Numbered from the stretch's first letter, positions 47,635-58,884 are shown. The stretch: 64,000 nt of DNA from Marinobacterium stanieri (GCF_900155945.1 NZ_FTMN01000003.1:310001-374000); one strand, 5' to 3'. Numbers and translations are program-made. The notes: generated by a model from the letters alone, not told the origin.

Positions 47635-48033
47635 ATGCCGCAGGCGGTTGGCTTTAGTAAATTTCAATTCCTGCAGACGGCCCCTCCAGTTACCCGGACT
47701 TGAGGCCGCGCAAGGCCCGAATTGCGGCATAGATTAAATACCGTGAAACCAATTTTTCACGTAACGCTTTCACGACCTTCGTTAGACAGAAGGTTCAGTT
47801 GGAGGTGAAGACGCACGCTGACCCGGAACCTGCTCGCGTTCAAACTGCAGCAGCAACAGCCATAGACAATAACGACATAGGTCTGCGTTTCCTTCACTGA
47901 CGATTTAGAGCTACTGGGCCGATTGCCAGGTAGCCGGTGGTGTACCGATTAACCACCCATCCAAAGACTGGACATTGATTCCCTCCCTGGCGACCAGGGC
48001 GAGAAGCGTTGCGTTTATGAGAACGCACACAAC
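47635..48033 (+). promoter_or_regulatory. Long structured 5' leader of rne
   Basis: This 454-bp gap (47580-48033) carries no gene. Stem-loops are visible: CGTGAAA/TTTCACG (47742-47761), CCCTGG/CCAGGG (47985-47999) and TGCGTT/AACGCA (48010-48027) ending 6 nt ahead of the rne ATG, with the only purine-rich TGAGAA in its loop or arm. In E. coli the rne leader lets RNase E cut and limit its own mRNA; the same role is inferred here although the sequence is not recognisably the enteric element. A six-codon frame ATG 48017-TGA 48037 overlaps the rne start. Confidence 0.6.
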
Positions 48034-51000
48034 ATGAAAAGAATGCTGATCAACGCAACTCAACCTGAAGAGTTGCGCGTAGCGCTGGTCGATGGCCAGC
48101 GTCTGTTTGATCTGGATATCGAATCCGATAGCCGCGAACAGAAAAAAGCCAATATCTATAAAGGACGCATCACCCGCGTCGAACCCAGCCTCGAAGCCGC
48201 TTTTGTTGACTTTGGTGCCGAACGCCACGGCTTTCTGCCGCTTAAAGAGATCTCCCGCGAGTATTTCTGCAAGCAGCCCGAACGCGGCCAGCGCCCGAAC
48301 ATCAAGGAAGTTGTCAAGGAAGGCACCGAAGTTATTGTTCAGGTTGATAAAGAAGAGCGTGGCAACAAGGGTGCTGCACTGACCACCTTTATCAGTCTGG
48401 CCGGTCGCTATCTCGTCCTGATGCCCAACAACCCGCGTGCCGGTGGTATCTCACGCCGCATTGAAGGTGATGACCGCACCCAGCTTAAAGAAGCCCTGTC
48501 CGGCGTGAACATCCCGGACGGCATGGGTGCCATTGTCCGCACAGCCGGCATTGGTCGCAGCTCTGAAGAACTGCAGTGGGACCTGGATTACCTGATCACG
48601 CTATGGGATGCCATCAAGGCCGTAAACGAGCGCCCTGCTCCCTTCCTGGTGTACCAGGAAAGCAACGTGGTAATCCGTGCCATCCGTGACTACTTGCGCG
48701 CCGATATTGGCGAAGTACTGATCGACAACCCCAGCGTTTACGATCAGGCACAGATGTTTGTGCAGCAGGTCATGCCCAGCTATGAGAACCGCATCAAGCT
48801 GTACAAAGAGCAGACTCCGCTGTTCAACCGTTTCCAGATCGAAAGCCAGATCGAAACCGCTTTCGAGCGCGAAGTAAAACTGCCGTCTGGCGGTTCAATT
48901 GTGATTGATCCGACCGAAGCACTGGTATCCATCGATATCAACTCCGCACGCGCAACCCGCGGCGGCGACATCGAAGAAACCGCTCTGCAGACAAACCTTG
49001 AAGCGGCAGACGAGATCGCGCGCCAACTGCGCCTGCGTGATATCGGCGGCCTGATCGTGATCGATTTCATCGACATGACGCCTATCAAGAACCAGCGCGA
49101 AGTCGAAAACCGCCTGCGTGATGCCCTCAAGCTGGACCGTGCCCGCGTCCAGATGGGTCGCATTTCCCGCTTCGGCCTGCTGGAAATGTCACGCCAGCGC
49201 CTGCGCCCGTCACTGGCTGAATCCCGTGGCAGCGTATGTCCGCGCTGTAACGGCCAGGGCAGCATCCGTGATACCGAATCCCTGGCACTGTCTATCCTGC
49301 GCCTGATCGAAGAGGAGTCCTCCAAGGACCGCACCGCTCAGATCCGCGCGATTCTGCCTGTTACGGTTGCCACCTACCTGCTCAATGAGAAGCGTCACGA
49401 AGTTCATAACATTGAACTGCGCCACCAGGTCCGTGCCGTTATTGTTCCCAACCCCAACATGGAAACCCCTCACTATGAGGTGGTTCGCCTGCGTGACGAC
49501 CACACCGTCACCACTACTCAGGATGTGAGCTACACCCTCCAGCCTGAGCAGGAACCGGAACAGGTCGAAGCATCCAAGCCTGCAGCACCCAAGCGCGAAC
49601 AGGCTGCCGTTAAAGCCGTTGTACCGCCGACACGTGCACCCAAGTCAACCGAGATTGAAGCAGAACCGGCTCCTGCCAAGGAGACTCCGGTCGAAGCCAA
49701 GGCACCGGTTGCCGCTACACCTTCCTTCGGTGAACGCATCCTGTCTGCTCTGCGCGGCCTTTTCGGGGGTGGTGAAACCAGCCAGCCGGAAAAAGAGCAG
49801 CCGAAACAGCAGGACAAAAAACCGGCCTCGTCTTCTGATGATAAGCCGCGCGACAAGGGTGATCGCAACGATAAGCGCAGCAACCGTGGTGACCGACGCT
49901 CCCGTCGCCGCGACACCGGTGACCGCCGCCGCAAGCAGCCTGAGCGTCGTGACAAGGATGAAATCATCACCGTTGAGCGCGAACAGAACCTGCCTGCCAT
50001 CGGTGAAACCGAGCAACCTGAGAAAAAAGAAGGCTCCGGCCGTCGTCGTCGCCGTCGTCGCAACCGTGACGAAGCCAGCGACAAGACACAGTCCCAGACC
50101 GAGCAGAACCGCAGTGAAAAACCTGCTGACGCCGAAACCGGCAACAAACAAAATGCCGAGCAGGATCAACAGAATGAAAGCCGCGGACGCGGACGTGGCC
50201 GTCGCCGTCGCAACTCTGAAGAGCGCACAGCAAAACGCACACCTCTTCCGGATGCCATGCGCGATGAAGCCGCCGAGACTGAAATCCAGGCCCTGCTGGC
50301 AGAAAGCAAAATCACCAATGAAACGCTTGGTGCAACTGCCGATTCTGTCGAAGCTACTGCTGGCGAAGTGACTGTAAGCGAGGAAACCAAAGCCGCGCCC
50401 GCTACAGCCGAAGCCGGCCAGAGCGATACTGCACAAACCGGCACCGACGCTACAGCCACTGAAGCAACCGCTGAAGCACCGGCTACAGAAACCACTGACA
50501 CGCCAGCTGAAGACACTCTGCCCGCATCAGCCAAGGCCTCTGAAAGCGCTGCAGAAGCAGCCAACTCTGATGTTACAAACTCAGAGAACGTAGACTCAGA
50601 GGCATCCGATAAGGATGCAGGCTCAGCCGAGCAGAACAGTGAGGAAACAGCCGAAGCACCGAGCAAGCCCAAACGTCGTCGCAGCCGTCGTCCATCTCGC
50701 AACAAGTCTGCCGATACAGCCAAGAAGGATGATAAAGACGCAACAACCAAGGACGAAGAGGCACCGGCAAGCGAAAGTGACGACTCCAACAAGCCTGAAG
50801 CTGAAGCCCAGCCTGAAACCCGGGCAGAAGAGCCAGGCAAGCAGGCTGATGCTGAAAGCACAGAAGCTGCCACTGCAACTGAAACCATTGAGGCCAGTGA
50901 TAAGGCCACCGAAGCTGAAAAGCAGCCTGAGCAGACTGCTGTAGCCCCGGAAGCCGCAAGCGCTGAACAGAAAGCTGAAGCAGCATCTGCTGATGCCTCT

Positions 51001-51243
51001 GAGAACACGCCTGCTAAAGCAGCCGTTGATACCTCTGAGAGCAAAACAGCCACAGCTGCCGATTCCTCTACTGAGGAAGTATCAGCCACTGCCGCTGAAA
51101 CCCAACCAGCAGAAACAGCCACCGCTGAGCCTGAAACTGCTGCTGAGACAGAGCCCAAGCCTCGTCGTCGCAGCCGCCGTGCACCTAACGATCCTCGTGA
51201 AGTGCGTCGTCGTCAGACCCAGGCTGACTCAGATGCTTCATAA
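48034..51243 (+). CDS. rne: Ribonuclease E
   Basis: 1069 residues; main endoribonuclease and scaffold of the RNA degradosome. Catalytic half about 1-520: S1 domain ([20 protein letters not shown]), metal ligands D301 and D344 ([16 protein letters not shown]), Zn-link C402-x-x-C405. The tail is disordered: a membrane-binding amphipathic helix candidate at about 567-580 ([16 protein letters not shown]), two arginine-rich RNA-binding blocks (near 670 [10 protein letters not shown] and 715 [10 protein letters not shown]), then about 300 residues rich in Ala, Glu, Thr and Ser with two more basic patches. ATG has no good ribosome site outside the leader hairpin. Confidence 0.97.
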   Translation: MKRMLINATQPEELRVALVDGQRLFDLDIESDSREQKKANIYKGRITRVEPSLEAAFVDFGAERHGFLPLKEISREYFCKQPERGQRPNIKEVVKEGTEVIVQVDKEERGNKGAALTTFISLAGRYLVLMPNNPRAGGISRRIEGDDRTQLKEALSGVNIPDGMGAIVRTAGIGRSSEELQWDLDYLITLWDAIKAVNERPAPFLVYQESNVVIRAIRDYLRADIGEVLIDNPSVYDQAQMFVQQVMPSYENRIKLYKEQTPLFNRFQIESQIETAFEREVKLPSGGSIVIDPTEALVSIDINSARATRGGDIEETALQTNLEAADEIARQLRLRDIGGLIVIDFIDMTPIKNQREVENRLRDALKLDRARVQMGRISRFGLLEMSRQRLRPSLAESRGSVCPRCNGQGSIRDTESLALSILRLIEEESSKDRTAQIRAILPVTVATYLLNEKRHEVHNIELRHQVRAVIVPNPNMETPHYEVVRLRDDHTVTTTQDVSYTLQPEQEPEQVEASKPAAPKREQAAVKAVVPPTRAPKSTEIEAEPAPAKETPVEAKAPVAATPSFGERILSALRGLFGGGETSQPEKEQPKQQDKKPASSSDDKPRDKGDRNDKRSNRGDRRSRRRDTGDRRRKQPERRDKDEIITVEREQNLPAIGETEQPEKKEGSGRRRRRRRNRDEASDKTQSQTEQNRSEKPADAETGNKQNAEQDQQNESRGRGRGRRRRNSEERTAKRTPLPDAMRDEAAETEIQALLAESKITNETLGATADSVEATAGEVTVSEETKAAPATAEAGQSDTAQTGTDATATEATAEAPATETTDTPAEDTLPASAKASESAAEAANSDVTNSENVDSEASDKDAGSAEQNSEETAEAPSKPKRRRSRRPSRNKSADTAKKDDKDATTKDEEAPASESDDSNKPEAEAQPETRAEEPGKQADAESTEAATATETIEASDKATEAEKQPEQTAVAPEAASAEQKAEAASADASENTPAKAAVDTSESKTATAADSSTEEVSATAAETQPAETATAEPETAAETEPKPRRRSRRAPNDPREVRRRQTQADSDAS

Positions 51244-51296
51244 GTAATGGCTGATGCATTCTGTCGGGCCCGGCAACGGACCTGAACAGATGCTCA

Positions 51297-51334
51297 TAAA
51301 AAAACCGCATCCCTCACGGGTATGCGGTTTTTTT
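51297..51334. terminator. Bidirectional terminator between rne and murB
   Basis: AAAAACCGCATCCC and GGGTATGCGGTTTTTTT form a stem with one bulged T; T-run on the plus strand, A-run on the other side gives a T-run on the minus strand. Confidence 0.9.
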
Positions 51335-51401
51335 GTTTAAGCACCTTTGCTTTAGCAGCTTTAGTCCGGAACCTTTATTTCAACATCAAGGCAAACTGTA
51401 G

Positions 51402-52424
51402 TCAGGGATAAAAACGCGGCTCAGGCTCCAGCTCAACGCCAAAACGGTCCAGCACAGCCTCTCTGATAGAGCTGGAGAAGCGTTCAACGTCAGCACGACG
51501 TGCACCACCCCAGTTCACAAGTACAAGCGCCTGTCGGGGATAGGTGCCTACAGAGCCGTCTCGCGCGCCTTTCAAGCCACAGCGATCGATTAGCCAGCCT
51601 GCTGCCAGCTTCCAACGGCCATCAGCTTCAGGAAATGCCACCAGATCAGGATAGTCAGCGCGGATTCGCTCATAAACCGCCGAGTGCACCAGAGGGTTCT
51701 TGAAGAAGCTACCGGCATTACCCAGCTCCGCAGGGTCGGGCAACTTGCTACGCCGTACTCGGCACACAGCATCAAACACATCCAGCGGACCTGGCGCATC
51801 AATTCCAGATAGCGCTTCTCGCAAACCACCGTAATCCAGCTGCAAGTCAGGTGTTTTATTAAGCACCAACTCGACTGCCGTGATGATGTAACGCCCCGGC
51901 TCGCCCGATTTGAAAATACTGTCACGATAACCAAAGCGGCACTCGGCGTTACTCAGTTGCCGAATCGACTGATCCTGACGATCAAACACCTCTACCGCAC
52001 GCAAACGGTCTTTCAACTCGACACCATAGGCGCCAATATTCTGAATAGGAGCGGCACCCACGGTGCCCGGGATCAACGCCAGGTTTTCAAGACCAAAGTA
52101 GCCAGACTCAAGGGTCCTGGCGACTGTCTGGTGCCAGTTCTCACCAGCCCCAACCTTTAACACAACCTCAGCATCCTGCTCAGCCATCAACTCCCACCCC
52201 CTGATGGCAATATGCGCCACCACACCGGGCAAGTCGTCAGCCAATACAAGATTACTGCCACCACCCAGCACCAGCAAAGGAGCAGCTTCTTGCTTGAGCC
52301 AGGATTCAAGCTCAGACAGTTGCTCAATAGAGGTTACGTCCAGAAAACGCCCAGCGCGCGCCGGCAAACCGAGCGTATTACACTGTGCAAGACTGATATC
52401 GAACTGGAAAGGTAGCGAGGTCAA
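51402..52424 (-). CDS. murB: UDP-N-acetylenolpyruvoylglucosamine reductase
   Basis: 340 residues; reduces UDP-GlcNAc-enolpyruvate to UDP-MurNAc with FAD and NADPH. FAD-binding marks LLVLGGGSNLVLADD and IPGTVGAAPIQNIGAYG; catalytic GNAGSFFKNP (Ser). Type I MurB by length. Start is TTG at 52424, overlapping the phosphatase stop as TTGA. Last gene of the eight-gene envelope block. Confidence 0.96.
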   Translation of the reverse strand: MTSLPFQFDISLAQCNTLGLPARAGRFLDVTSIEQLSELESWLKQEAAPLLVLGGGSNLVLADDLPGVVAHIAIRGWELMAEQDAEVVLKVGAGENWHQTVARTLESGYFGLENLALIPGTVGAAPIQNIGAYGVELKDRLRAVEVFDRQDQSIRQLSNAECRFGYRDSIFKSGEPGRYIITAVELVLNKTPDLQLDYGGLREALSGIDAPGPLDVFDAVCRVRRSKLPDPAELGNAGSFFKNPLVHSAVYERIRADYPDLVAFPEADGRWKLAAGWLIDRCGLKGARDGSVGTYPRQALVLVNWGGARRADVERFSSSIREAVLDRFGVELEPEPRFYP

Positions 52425-52909
52425 ATGCCCTGCTCCCGCTGCACATGCCTCAACAATCCTTCACTGGCCGCTTCGACCAGGTCCAGCACCTCATCAAATC
52501 CGGCCTCGCCGGAGGTGTAATAGGGATCCGGCACTTCACGTGTCCGCTGCCCCTCGGCAAAATCAAGAAACAGCCCCAGATGCCCTTTATACCCCCGGGG
52601 ACAGCGAACGCGCAGATCCCTGAGATTGGCATCATCCATTGCCAGAATAAAATCAAAGCGGGAGAAGTCTTCATCATCTACCGCTCTCGCCCTCAAGTGC
52701 TCCAGCGAATAGCCTCTGCGACGTGCTGCAGCCTGGGTGCGCGGATCAGGCGCCTTACCCACATGGTAGGCGGCAGTGCCGGCAGAATCGATCTGAAACC
52801 TTTCCGCCAGACCCAGCTGCTCTATCCTGTTTTCAAACACGCCATGCGCCGTAGGTGAGCGGCAGATATTGCCCAGGCAAACGAATAAAATCCGGACCGG
52901 CTCGCTCAT
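52421..52909 (-). CDS. Low-molecular-weight protein tyrosine phosphatase
   Basis: 162 residues. P-loop CLGNICRS with C11 and R17, and the general acid region VPDPYYTSG. ATG at 52909 gives the family start (MSEPVRILFVCLGNICRS); a frame opening at 53023 would lie inside kdsB. No tyrosine kinase gene is near. Its position between kdsB and murB is common in related bacteria. Confidence 0.93.
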   Translation of the reverse strand: MSEPVRILFVCLGNICRSPTAHGVFENRIEQLGLAERFQIDSAGTAAYHVGKAPDPRTQAAARRRGYSLEHLRARAVDDEDFSRFDFILAMDDANLRDLRVRCPRGYKGHLGLFLDFAEGQRTREVPDPYYTSGEAGFDEVLDLVEAASEGLLRHVQREQGI

Positions 52910-52910
52910 A

Positions 52911-53684
52911 TTACTCGCCCTGCCCCTGCGCCATGATCGCGGCAATACGTGCCAGATCTTCCGGCGTATCAACGCCCGCGGGCGGTATCTGATCAGCGAC
53001 CGCAACGTGGATACCAACACCATTCCAGAGCGCGCGAAGCTGTTCCAGGCACTCGGTCAACTCCAGCGGCGCCGGCGACCAACGCACAAAGTCATTCAAC
53101 ATCTTCACCCGGTAGGCATAGAGGCCGATATGACGCTGCCAGTCAAAGCCCTCAGGTATTTCATCGGTCACACCCTGCATGAACGCATCACGCGGCCAGG
53201 GCATGGGGGCACGACTGAAATACATGGCCATGCCGCGAGTGTCGGTTACCACCTTGACGACGTTGGGGTTCATCAAGGACTCGACGGTCTCAATCGGCTC
53301 GGACAGGGTCGCGATACCCGCTTCCGGCATCGCCATCAGGTTATGTGCGACCTGATTAATGATGCGTGGCGGCACCATGGGCTCGTCGCCCTGAACATTC
53401 ACCACTATATCGTCACTGTAATACCCCAATGTCTGCACCACTTCCTGCAGACGATCTGTGCCGGAGGGATGATCTGAGGAGGTCATGCATACTTCCGCAC
53501 CGAACCCCCTGGCCACATCGGCAATTCGCTGATCATCCGTGGCAACAACAACCCGCACAGCCTCACTTTCACAGGCACGCTCGTAGACATGCTGCAACAT
53601 GGGCTTGCCATTGAGATCGGCCAGGGGCTTGCCCGGAAAGCGGCTTGAAGCATAACGGGCCGGGATAATGACGCTGAAACTCAT
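52911..53684 (-). CDS. kdsB: CMP-KDO synthetase
   Basis: 257 residues; activates KDO with CTP for lipopolysaccharide. [16 protein letters not shown] nucleotide loop, [28 protein letters not shown] and the acidic IGLYAYR segment. ATG overlaps the trm112 stop as ATGA. Confidence 0.96.
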   Translation of the reverse strand: MSFSVIIPARYASSRFPGKPLADLNGKPMLQHVYERACESEAVRVVVATDDQRIADVARGFGAEVCMTSSDHPSGTDRLQEVVQTLGYYSDDIVVNVQGDEPMVPPRIINQVAHNLMAMPEAGIATLSEPIETVESLMNPNVVKVVTDTRGMAMYFSRAPMPWPRDAFMQGVTDEIPEGFDWQRHIGLYAYRVKMLNDFVRWSPAPLELTECLEQLRALWNGVGIHVAVADQIPPAGVDTPEDLARIAAIMAQGQGE

Positions 53685-53878
53685 GACGGCTTATGCTCCT
53701 TGAGCTTTTCATCGGCCGTGAGCTGACGGGCTTCGGATTCCAGCATCACGGGAATATCATCCCGAATCGGATAGGCTAGGCCACTGGCGCGGCAGATCAA
53801 CTCATTGGTTTCCCGGTTCCATTCCAGAGGGGCTTTGGAAACAGGGCAGACCAGAATATCAAGTAGCTTGGGATCCAT
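53681..53878 (-). CDS. Trm112-family small protein (YcaR type)
   Basis: 65 residues: [20 protein letters not shown], then [21 protein letters not shown]. The zinc-knuckle cysteines of eukaryotic Trm112 are only partly kept (C11 and C29). It is conserved between lpxK and kdsB across gammaproteobacteria. Function unknown; overlaps both neighbours. Confidence 0.92.
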   Translation of the reverse strand: MDPKLLDILVCPVSKAPLEWNRETNELICRASGLAYPIRDDIPVMLESEARQLTADEKLKEHKPS

Positions 53879-54905
53879 TGTGCTTATCCATCAGTTGGGC
53901 CGAGCGAGCGGCCAGTTGCTTCAGTAATGCGGACAGGAAATCAGGCTCCAGACAGGCTTCTACCGGCAGCGCCCATGCCTGAGCTGGAGGTTGTTCCATA
54001 CATTTTACAGCATCCTTCTCTGTCATTATCACCGGTAACTCGGGCTCAAATGTGAGCTGCTCTGGCTCATAGTGTGCATGGTCCGCGAAGGGGTGCTCTA
54101 TTACGTCAAACCCCAGAGTATTAAGGGTATCAAAAAAACGTTGTGGGTGGCCGATGCCGGCCACTGCATGTACCTTACGCCCGCCTGACCAGTTTGCCGG
54201 CGCCACTGCCCCCTTACCCTGCAGTGACCAGAGTTCGCCGGGCTGCAGCTGCATGGCAACAGGGACATTCGCCAGTGGCGGCAATGACAGCAGTTGTGTC
54301 GGGACCTGGCCGTTAAACACAACCCAATCCACCTCCTCAAGGCGCTCGGGCGGCTCACGCAACGGCCCCTCAGGCAGGCATCGCGCATTACCCAGGCCTC
54401 GGGCAGCATCAATCACGGCAATCTCGATATCGCGCGGCATGGCGTAGTGCTGCAAGCCATCATCACTGATCAGCACATCACAGTCGTGCTGTTCCAGTAA
54501 TGCATTGGCTGCCGCCATACGATTGGGGTCGATAAACAGAGGTGCGCCGGTGCGCCGCACAATCAGACAAGGCTCATCACCTCCGTGCTCGGGAACAGTA
54601 TCCGCTTGTACGGAGAAAGGATAATAAGGCGCCTGGGTACCGTAGCCACGACTGACTACACCAGGTGTATAGCCCGCCTGCCTCAGGTGTTCGATTAACG
54701 CAATAACAAGCGGGGTTTTACCGGTTCCACCGACAGTGATGTTACCCACTACGATAACCGGCACTGGCAGCGGGCTCGGATCAATTTGATATTGGCGCTG
54801 ACGACGACAGCGCCGGGTTACCAGCAACTTGAAAAGCGCAGACAAGGGACGCAGGAGTTTGAGCCAGGCCGCGTTACGGTACCAGGCATCGGCCAGAACA
54901 CTCAC
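53859..54905 (-). CDS. lpxK: Lipid A 4'-kinase LpxK
   Basis: 348 residues; phosphorylates the lipid A disaccharide at 4'. N-terminal membrane-associated helix, Walker [28 protein letters not shown] and the late [12 protein letters not shown] start at 54905 overlaps the exbD stop as GTGA. Confidence 0.95.
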   Translation of the reverse strand: MSVLADAWYRNAAWLKLLRPLSALFKLLVTRRCRRQRQYQIDPSPLPVPVIVVGNITVGGTGKTPLVIALIEHLRQAGYTPGVVSRGYGTQAPYYPFSVQADTVPEHGGDEPCLIVRRTGAPLFIDPNRMAAANALLEQHDCDVLISDDGLQHYAMPRDIEIAVIDAARGLGNARCLPEGPLREPPERLEEVDWVVFNGQVPTQLLSLPPLANVPVAMQLQPGELWSLQGKGAVAPANWSGGRKVHAVAGIGHPQRFFDTLNTLGFDVIEHPFADHAHYEPEQLTFEPELPVIMTEKDAVKCMEQPPAQAWALPVEACLEPDFLSALLKQLAARSAQLMDKHNGSQAT

Positions 54906-55324
54906 TCCCTGGCAGCCTGCTGCGTCGTAATACTCAGTGCGGAAAAGCCCAGATCCCCTGCCACATCCATCACACGCACAACGGCCTGATGCTGTGCTTG
55001 TGCATCAGCCGTTATAACAAAGGGCATATCACGGGCATCACCGGCCACTTTGAGGATACCTCGCCTCAGCGTCAGGGACTCGTTGTTTACCAGGGGTGCG
55101 TCATTAATCGAGTACTGGCCATCTGCGCCGATTAACACTTCAATACTTTTCGGCTCTTCAACAGGAGACTCAGCACTCGACGCTTCCGGCAAGCTGATGC
55201 TCAGATGAGATTCACGGGTAAAGGTGGTCGTTATCATGAAGAAGATCAGCAACAGAAAAACCACATCAATAAGTGGCGTCAAATTGATGTTAATTTCTTC
55301 ACGTCTTTGGCGTTGGAATTTCAC
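54902..55324 (-). CDS. ExbD/TolR-family transport protein
   Basis: 140 residues. Single N-terminal helix (about 15-35) with the conserved aspartate in NLTPLIDVVFLLLIFFM; periplasmic domain after it. Works with the MotA/TolQ/ExbB-type partner coded 15 bp upstream, turning proton flow into motion for outer-membrane energy transfer. In Pseudomonas-like genomes this pair sits with comEC and lpxK and its client is not known. Confidence 0.92.
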   Translation of the reverse strand: MKFQRQRREEININLTPLIDVVFLLLIFFMITTTFTRESHLSISLPEASSAESPVEEPKSIEVLIGADGQYSINDAPLVNNESLTLRRGILKVAGDARDMPFVITADAQAQHQAVVRVMDVAGDLGFSALSITTQQAARE

Positions 55325-55339
55325 GTTATGCCTCCGACA

Positions 55340-55960
55340 TCAGTGGATGTCGACCTCACGATCGCCATGAATCGCTTCAACCAGTTTGACCGACTCCTGC
55401 TCCATGGTCAGAACAAGCGTATCGATACGGCGCTGGAAATAGCGATGCATCACCAAAGCGGGAATCGCAACCGACAGGCCCGCGGCAGTTGTGATCAGCG
55501 CCTCTGAAATCCCGCCAGCCAGAATAGCGGCATTTCCGGTCCCCTGCGCCATGATCTCCAGAAACACCTTGATCATGCCAATCACGGTACCCAGAAGGCC
55601 CAATAGAGGCGTAACTGCAGCCACAGTTCCCAGTGGATTGAGGAAGCGCTCGAGGTCATGAATAACATGGGAGGCTTCTTCCTGAATACTCTCCTTCATG
55701 ATGTCACGGCCATGTCGCGAGTTATTCAGTCCTGCCACGATGATGCGCCCCAAAGGACTGGAGCTGCGAATAACTTTCAAACGCTCTGCAGTCATGGTGC
55801 CGCTGCGCGTCAGTTCCCAAACTTCTGCCAGCAGGCCTCTGGGCGTAACCAGCTGAGGACGCAATACCATCAAGCGGTTGGCGCAGATCGCCAGGGCCAG
55901 AATGGAGCAAGCTACAATTGGCAGCATCAACCAGCCACCGGCAAAAAGTACTTCAAACAC
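55340..55960 (-). CDS. MotA/TolQ/ExbB-family proton channel protein
   Basis: 206 residues. Three helices: about 8-28, 113-135 (TPLLGLLGTVIGMIKVF) and 150-172 (AGGISEALITTAAGLSVAIPALV). The long cytoplasmic loop between the first two is typical. Forms the channel with the ExbD-type protein downstream. Confidence 0.93.
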   Translation of the reverse strand: MFEVLFAGGWLMLPIVACSILALAICANRLMVLRPQLVTPRGLLAEVWELTRSGTMTAERLKVIRSSSPLGRIIVAGLNNSRHGRDIMKESIQEEASHVIHDLERFLNPLGTVAAVTPLLGLLGTVIGMIKVFLEIMAQGTGNAAILAGGISEALITTAAGLSVAIPALVMHRYFQRRIDTLVLTMEQESVKLVEAIHGDREVDIH

Positions 55961-56022
55961 CTGTCGTCACCTCCTGTAGATCGCGCTAACTGTAGCACAG
56001 CCCCCAAACCAGGAGTAGCGGG

Positions 56023-58260
56023 TTAACCAGCTGTCCAATAACGCTTTTTTGTTTGCCTGTGCTGGCTCAATAAACAGCCGTCCGCATTAGCAGACAGAGT
56101 AATTGCTCCCGCATTGCCGGTCTCTATCCAGGGTATATTGTGCGCTCCAAGACGCTGCAGAACCTCGGGGTGCGGATGCCCGAAATGGTTGGCAAAACCG
56201 GCACTTATCAGCACCCGCCTTGGCTGTACCTGTTCAAGCAGCTCAGTACTGGTGGAATCGCGACTGCCATGATGACCCGCAATCAACCAGGTGTGTGGCT
56301 GTACACGACCGGCTGACAACAAACGATACTCGCCACTGTGGCCCAGATCCCCCGTCAGCAGCAGACTGCATTTCTCATTACGCACACTAAGTACGCAGGA
56401 GCGCTCGTTGGATGCCAGCGCCTCTGTCGAGCCTGAATACGCAGGTAATACCCTGAACTCGGTACCACCCATTACCCAGCGCTGATCTACACAGGCAATA
56501 CTGCCCTTACGCTGCTCAGGCTCACCGGCCAACAACCGATCAACCTGCACTTCTCGCAGCAGCGCTTCATAGCCGCCGCTGTGGTCCATATCATCATGGC
56601 TTAATATCAGTGTATGCAGCTGATTTATCCCTTCTGCCCTCAGATAGGGCGCGATCGCGTAATCAAACGCAGCACCACCAGAGCGATAGCCAGGCCCGGT
56701 ATCGTAAAGCACGTTGCCAGCAGCTGTTTTCACTAACACGGCCTGCCCCTGACCAACATCGAACACCAGCGCTTCAAAACGCCCATTCTCCAGCGGAGTC
56801 TGTTTAACCCACAACAACGGCAGAAAGGCGACACAGACAAGCAGCCGATACAGCCACCCTAACGGCAGGAGTGCACAGCACCCTATCAACAATGAAAGAA
56901 GCACGCGCCCGGCATCGGGTTTAATTGTGGTCATGTAAAGCCCTGCCGCATCCGCTGCCCACTCTAGCCCTTGCCAATACTGTGCAATAAAAGCCTCAAC
57001 ATGACCTCGAAGAGCAGGCAGGGATACGGCCAGCGGCAATACCAGGGGCAGTACCCACACCACCATCGTCAACAGCGGCACGGCAATCAGGTTAACTAGA
57101 ATCCCCAACGGGTTGAACTGCTGAAAATACAGCACCGTGATGGGGAGCATGCCCAAAAACAACGACAGTTGAATTTTGGCCCAGGCTGCCGGCATGTCAG
57201 TCCAGCGCTTAACTGATGCACCCGACTGACTGGCCAGAATAATCAACGCCACTGCCGTAAACGACAGCCAGGTGCCTGCCTCCAAAACAGCCAACGGCTG
57301 GATACTGACGACCACAACCAGTGCCCAACGCCAACGTTGCCATGCTGTCAGTTGCAATAAGCGCCAGCTTCCTAATACAAACACCAGCATCATCAGCCAG
57401 GCTCGCTGCACCGGCAATCCCCAGCCGGCCAACCATGCATAGACCGTCACCAGCGCAACCACAAACACCAGGGGCAAGACACGGATACAGGCCCGGTTAC
57501 CCGTCACTCCGGCACAAACAGCAGCCGCGAGCCGCCCCAAAAACCACGCAAAACCGGCGACCACAGCCACATGCAGACCACTGACAACCATGAGATGTGC
57601 CGTACCCGTGATCCTGAGCACCTCCCTTTCTCGATCAGTGAATGCAACGCGCTCGCCCAGCACCAATGCCGTCAACGTCCCCGCGGCGGTTCGATCATAG
57701 TGTTCCGTAAGGTGATCTCTCAACATCTGCCGCCACTGCCAGGGGCCCGGCGCCGAAGGCTTCAACTCAACCCATTCACGCACATATCCGCGGGCATCCA
57801 GCCCGCTGGCCAAATAGTGACGCTCCAGATCATAAGCCTCAGGGTTATATAATCCTCGTGGCGGTTTCAGCCGCGCACGCACAACGACCTGATCACCCGT
57901 CCTCAGCTCAACGTCTGATTCATAATCACTAAGCTTGACCTTACGTAACCGGATTGCGGCCTGTGAGTCGGTTAAAACCTGAGAAATACCAAGCACAAAC
58001 TGAAGGCGACCATTGCGTGAAACCGGCAGACCTACAACCTCCCCTGAAAGAGTCACATCAATTCGGGGCTGGTCGAGTCGGTGATGCAACTGCCAGGCAC
58101 CATAACTGCTGGCAATACACACGCCCAACACCAGAGTCAAAAGAGAGTTGCGCCAGCGGCGCCAAAGACAGCCCAAGGCCAGTATTAAGGCCAGCAGCAG
58201 CGCATATTGCAGGGACGGCAGGATAGCCGGAAGCATTATTCCAGCCAAATAAGTGATCAT
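56023..58260 (-). CDS. comEC: ComEC/Rec2 DNA uptake channel
   Basis: 745 residues, full length. N-terminal helices and OB-like periplasmic domain (about 60-190), the Competence domain with some eight helices (VLGERVAFTDREREVLRITGTAHLMVVSGLHVAVVAG region), and a C-terminal metallo-beta-lactamase-like domain with HDDMDHSGG and AGHHGSRDST. It imports single-stranded DNA in transformation. Other uptake genes are not in this window. Confidence 0.94.
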   Translation of the reverse strand: MITYLAGIMLPAILPSLQYALLLALILALGCLWRRWRNSLLTLVLGVCIASSYGAWQLHHRLDQPRIDVTLSGEVVGLPVSRNGRLQFVLGISQVLTDSQAAIRLRKVKLSDYESDVELRTGDQVVVRARLKPPRGLYNPEAYDLERHYLASGLDARGYVREWVELKPSAPGPWQWRQMLRDHLTEHYDRTAAGTLTALVLGERVAFTDREREVLRITGTAHLMVVSGLHVAVVAGFAWFLGRLAAAVCAGVTGNRACIRVLPLVFVVALVTVYAWLAGWGLPVQRAWLMMLVFVLGSWRLLQLTAWQRWRWALVVVVSIQPLAVLEAGTWLSFTAVALIILASQSGASVKRWTDMPAAWAKIQLSLFLGMLPITVLYFQQFNPLGILVNLIAVPLLTMVVWVLPLVLPLAVSLPALRGHVEAFIAQYWQGLEWAADAAGLYMTTIKPDAGRVLLSLLIGCCALLPLGWLYRLLVCVAFLPLLWVKQTPLENGRFEALVFDVGQGQAVLVKTAAGNVLYDTGPGYRSGGAAFDYAIAPYLRAEGINQLHTLILSHDDMDHSGGYEALLREVQVDRLLAGEPEQRKGSIACVDQRWVMGGTEFRVLPAYSGSTEALASNERSCVLSVRNEKCSLLLTGDLGHSGEYRLLSAGRVQPHTWLIAGHHGSRDSTSTELLEQVQPRRVLISAGFANHFGHPHPEVLQRLGAHNIPWIETGNAGAITLSANADGCLLSQHRQTKKRYWTAG

Positions 58261-58341
58261 CCTTGATCCTTAGTGTTGGATTAACGACTTTCAGGCGGCA
58301 TAATGTCGCCACCCACTGATAGCTGACGTCACGATGTTTCC

Positions 58342-58884
58342 ATGCCGCGCAAGCTGATCCGTAAATACATGCCCGACGAGCGCACATTGCGCAGCCATCG
58401 ACACCTCAGCTGGTTAGGTCGACATCTTCACGACCCTAACTTATGGCATCTGACGCGCAAATCCGTTGCGCGTGCATTTCTGGTCGGCATTATGTGCGCC
58501 TTTATGCCCATCCCCGGGCAAATGGTCGTTGCCGCCGTATTAGCCGTATGGGTTTCCAGCAACCTGCCGATCTCAGTCGGCCTGGTCTGGATCACCAACC
58601 CACTGACCATGCCACCGATCTTCTATGTTTGTTATCGACTTGGCTTGTGGGTATTGGGTGAAGAAAGCAGCCTGGGTCAGTCACATGCATGGTCATTGCA
58701 GACCATTCAGGCAGAGATTTCATCCATCTGGTGGCCACTGTTAACCGGTAGTGCTATCTGCGCCGTTGTGTTCGGCCTTCTGGGGTATGTCGCCATCAGC
58801 CGATTCTGGATCTGGCATGTCAATCGGAGCTGGCGAAAGCGCATCGAACAGCGTCATCAGCGCAATCACCATAACGGCCGCTAA
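58342..58884 (+). CDS. DUF2062 membrane protein
   Basis: 180 residues. [19 protein letters not shown] start and the [41 protein letters not shown] motifs define DUF2062. Three to four helices; basic C-terminus. Function unknown. Divergent from comEC, overlapping the convergent lolD end by 4 bp. Confidence 0.9.
   Translation: MPRKLIRKYMPDERTLRSHRHLSWLGRHLHDPNLWHLTRKSVARAFLVGIMCAFMPIPGQMVVAAVLAVWVSSNLPISVGLVWITNPLTMPPIFYVCYRLGLWVLGEESSLGQSHAWSLQTIQAEISSIWWPLLTGSAICAVVFGLLGYVAISRFWIWHVNRSWRKRIEQRHQRNHHNGR

Noticed and set aside
50166-51158. 330-codon frame opposite the rne tail
   Set aside because: Its Ser/Ala/Val repeats are the mirror of the low-complexity Ala/Glu/Thr tail; no independent coding evidence.
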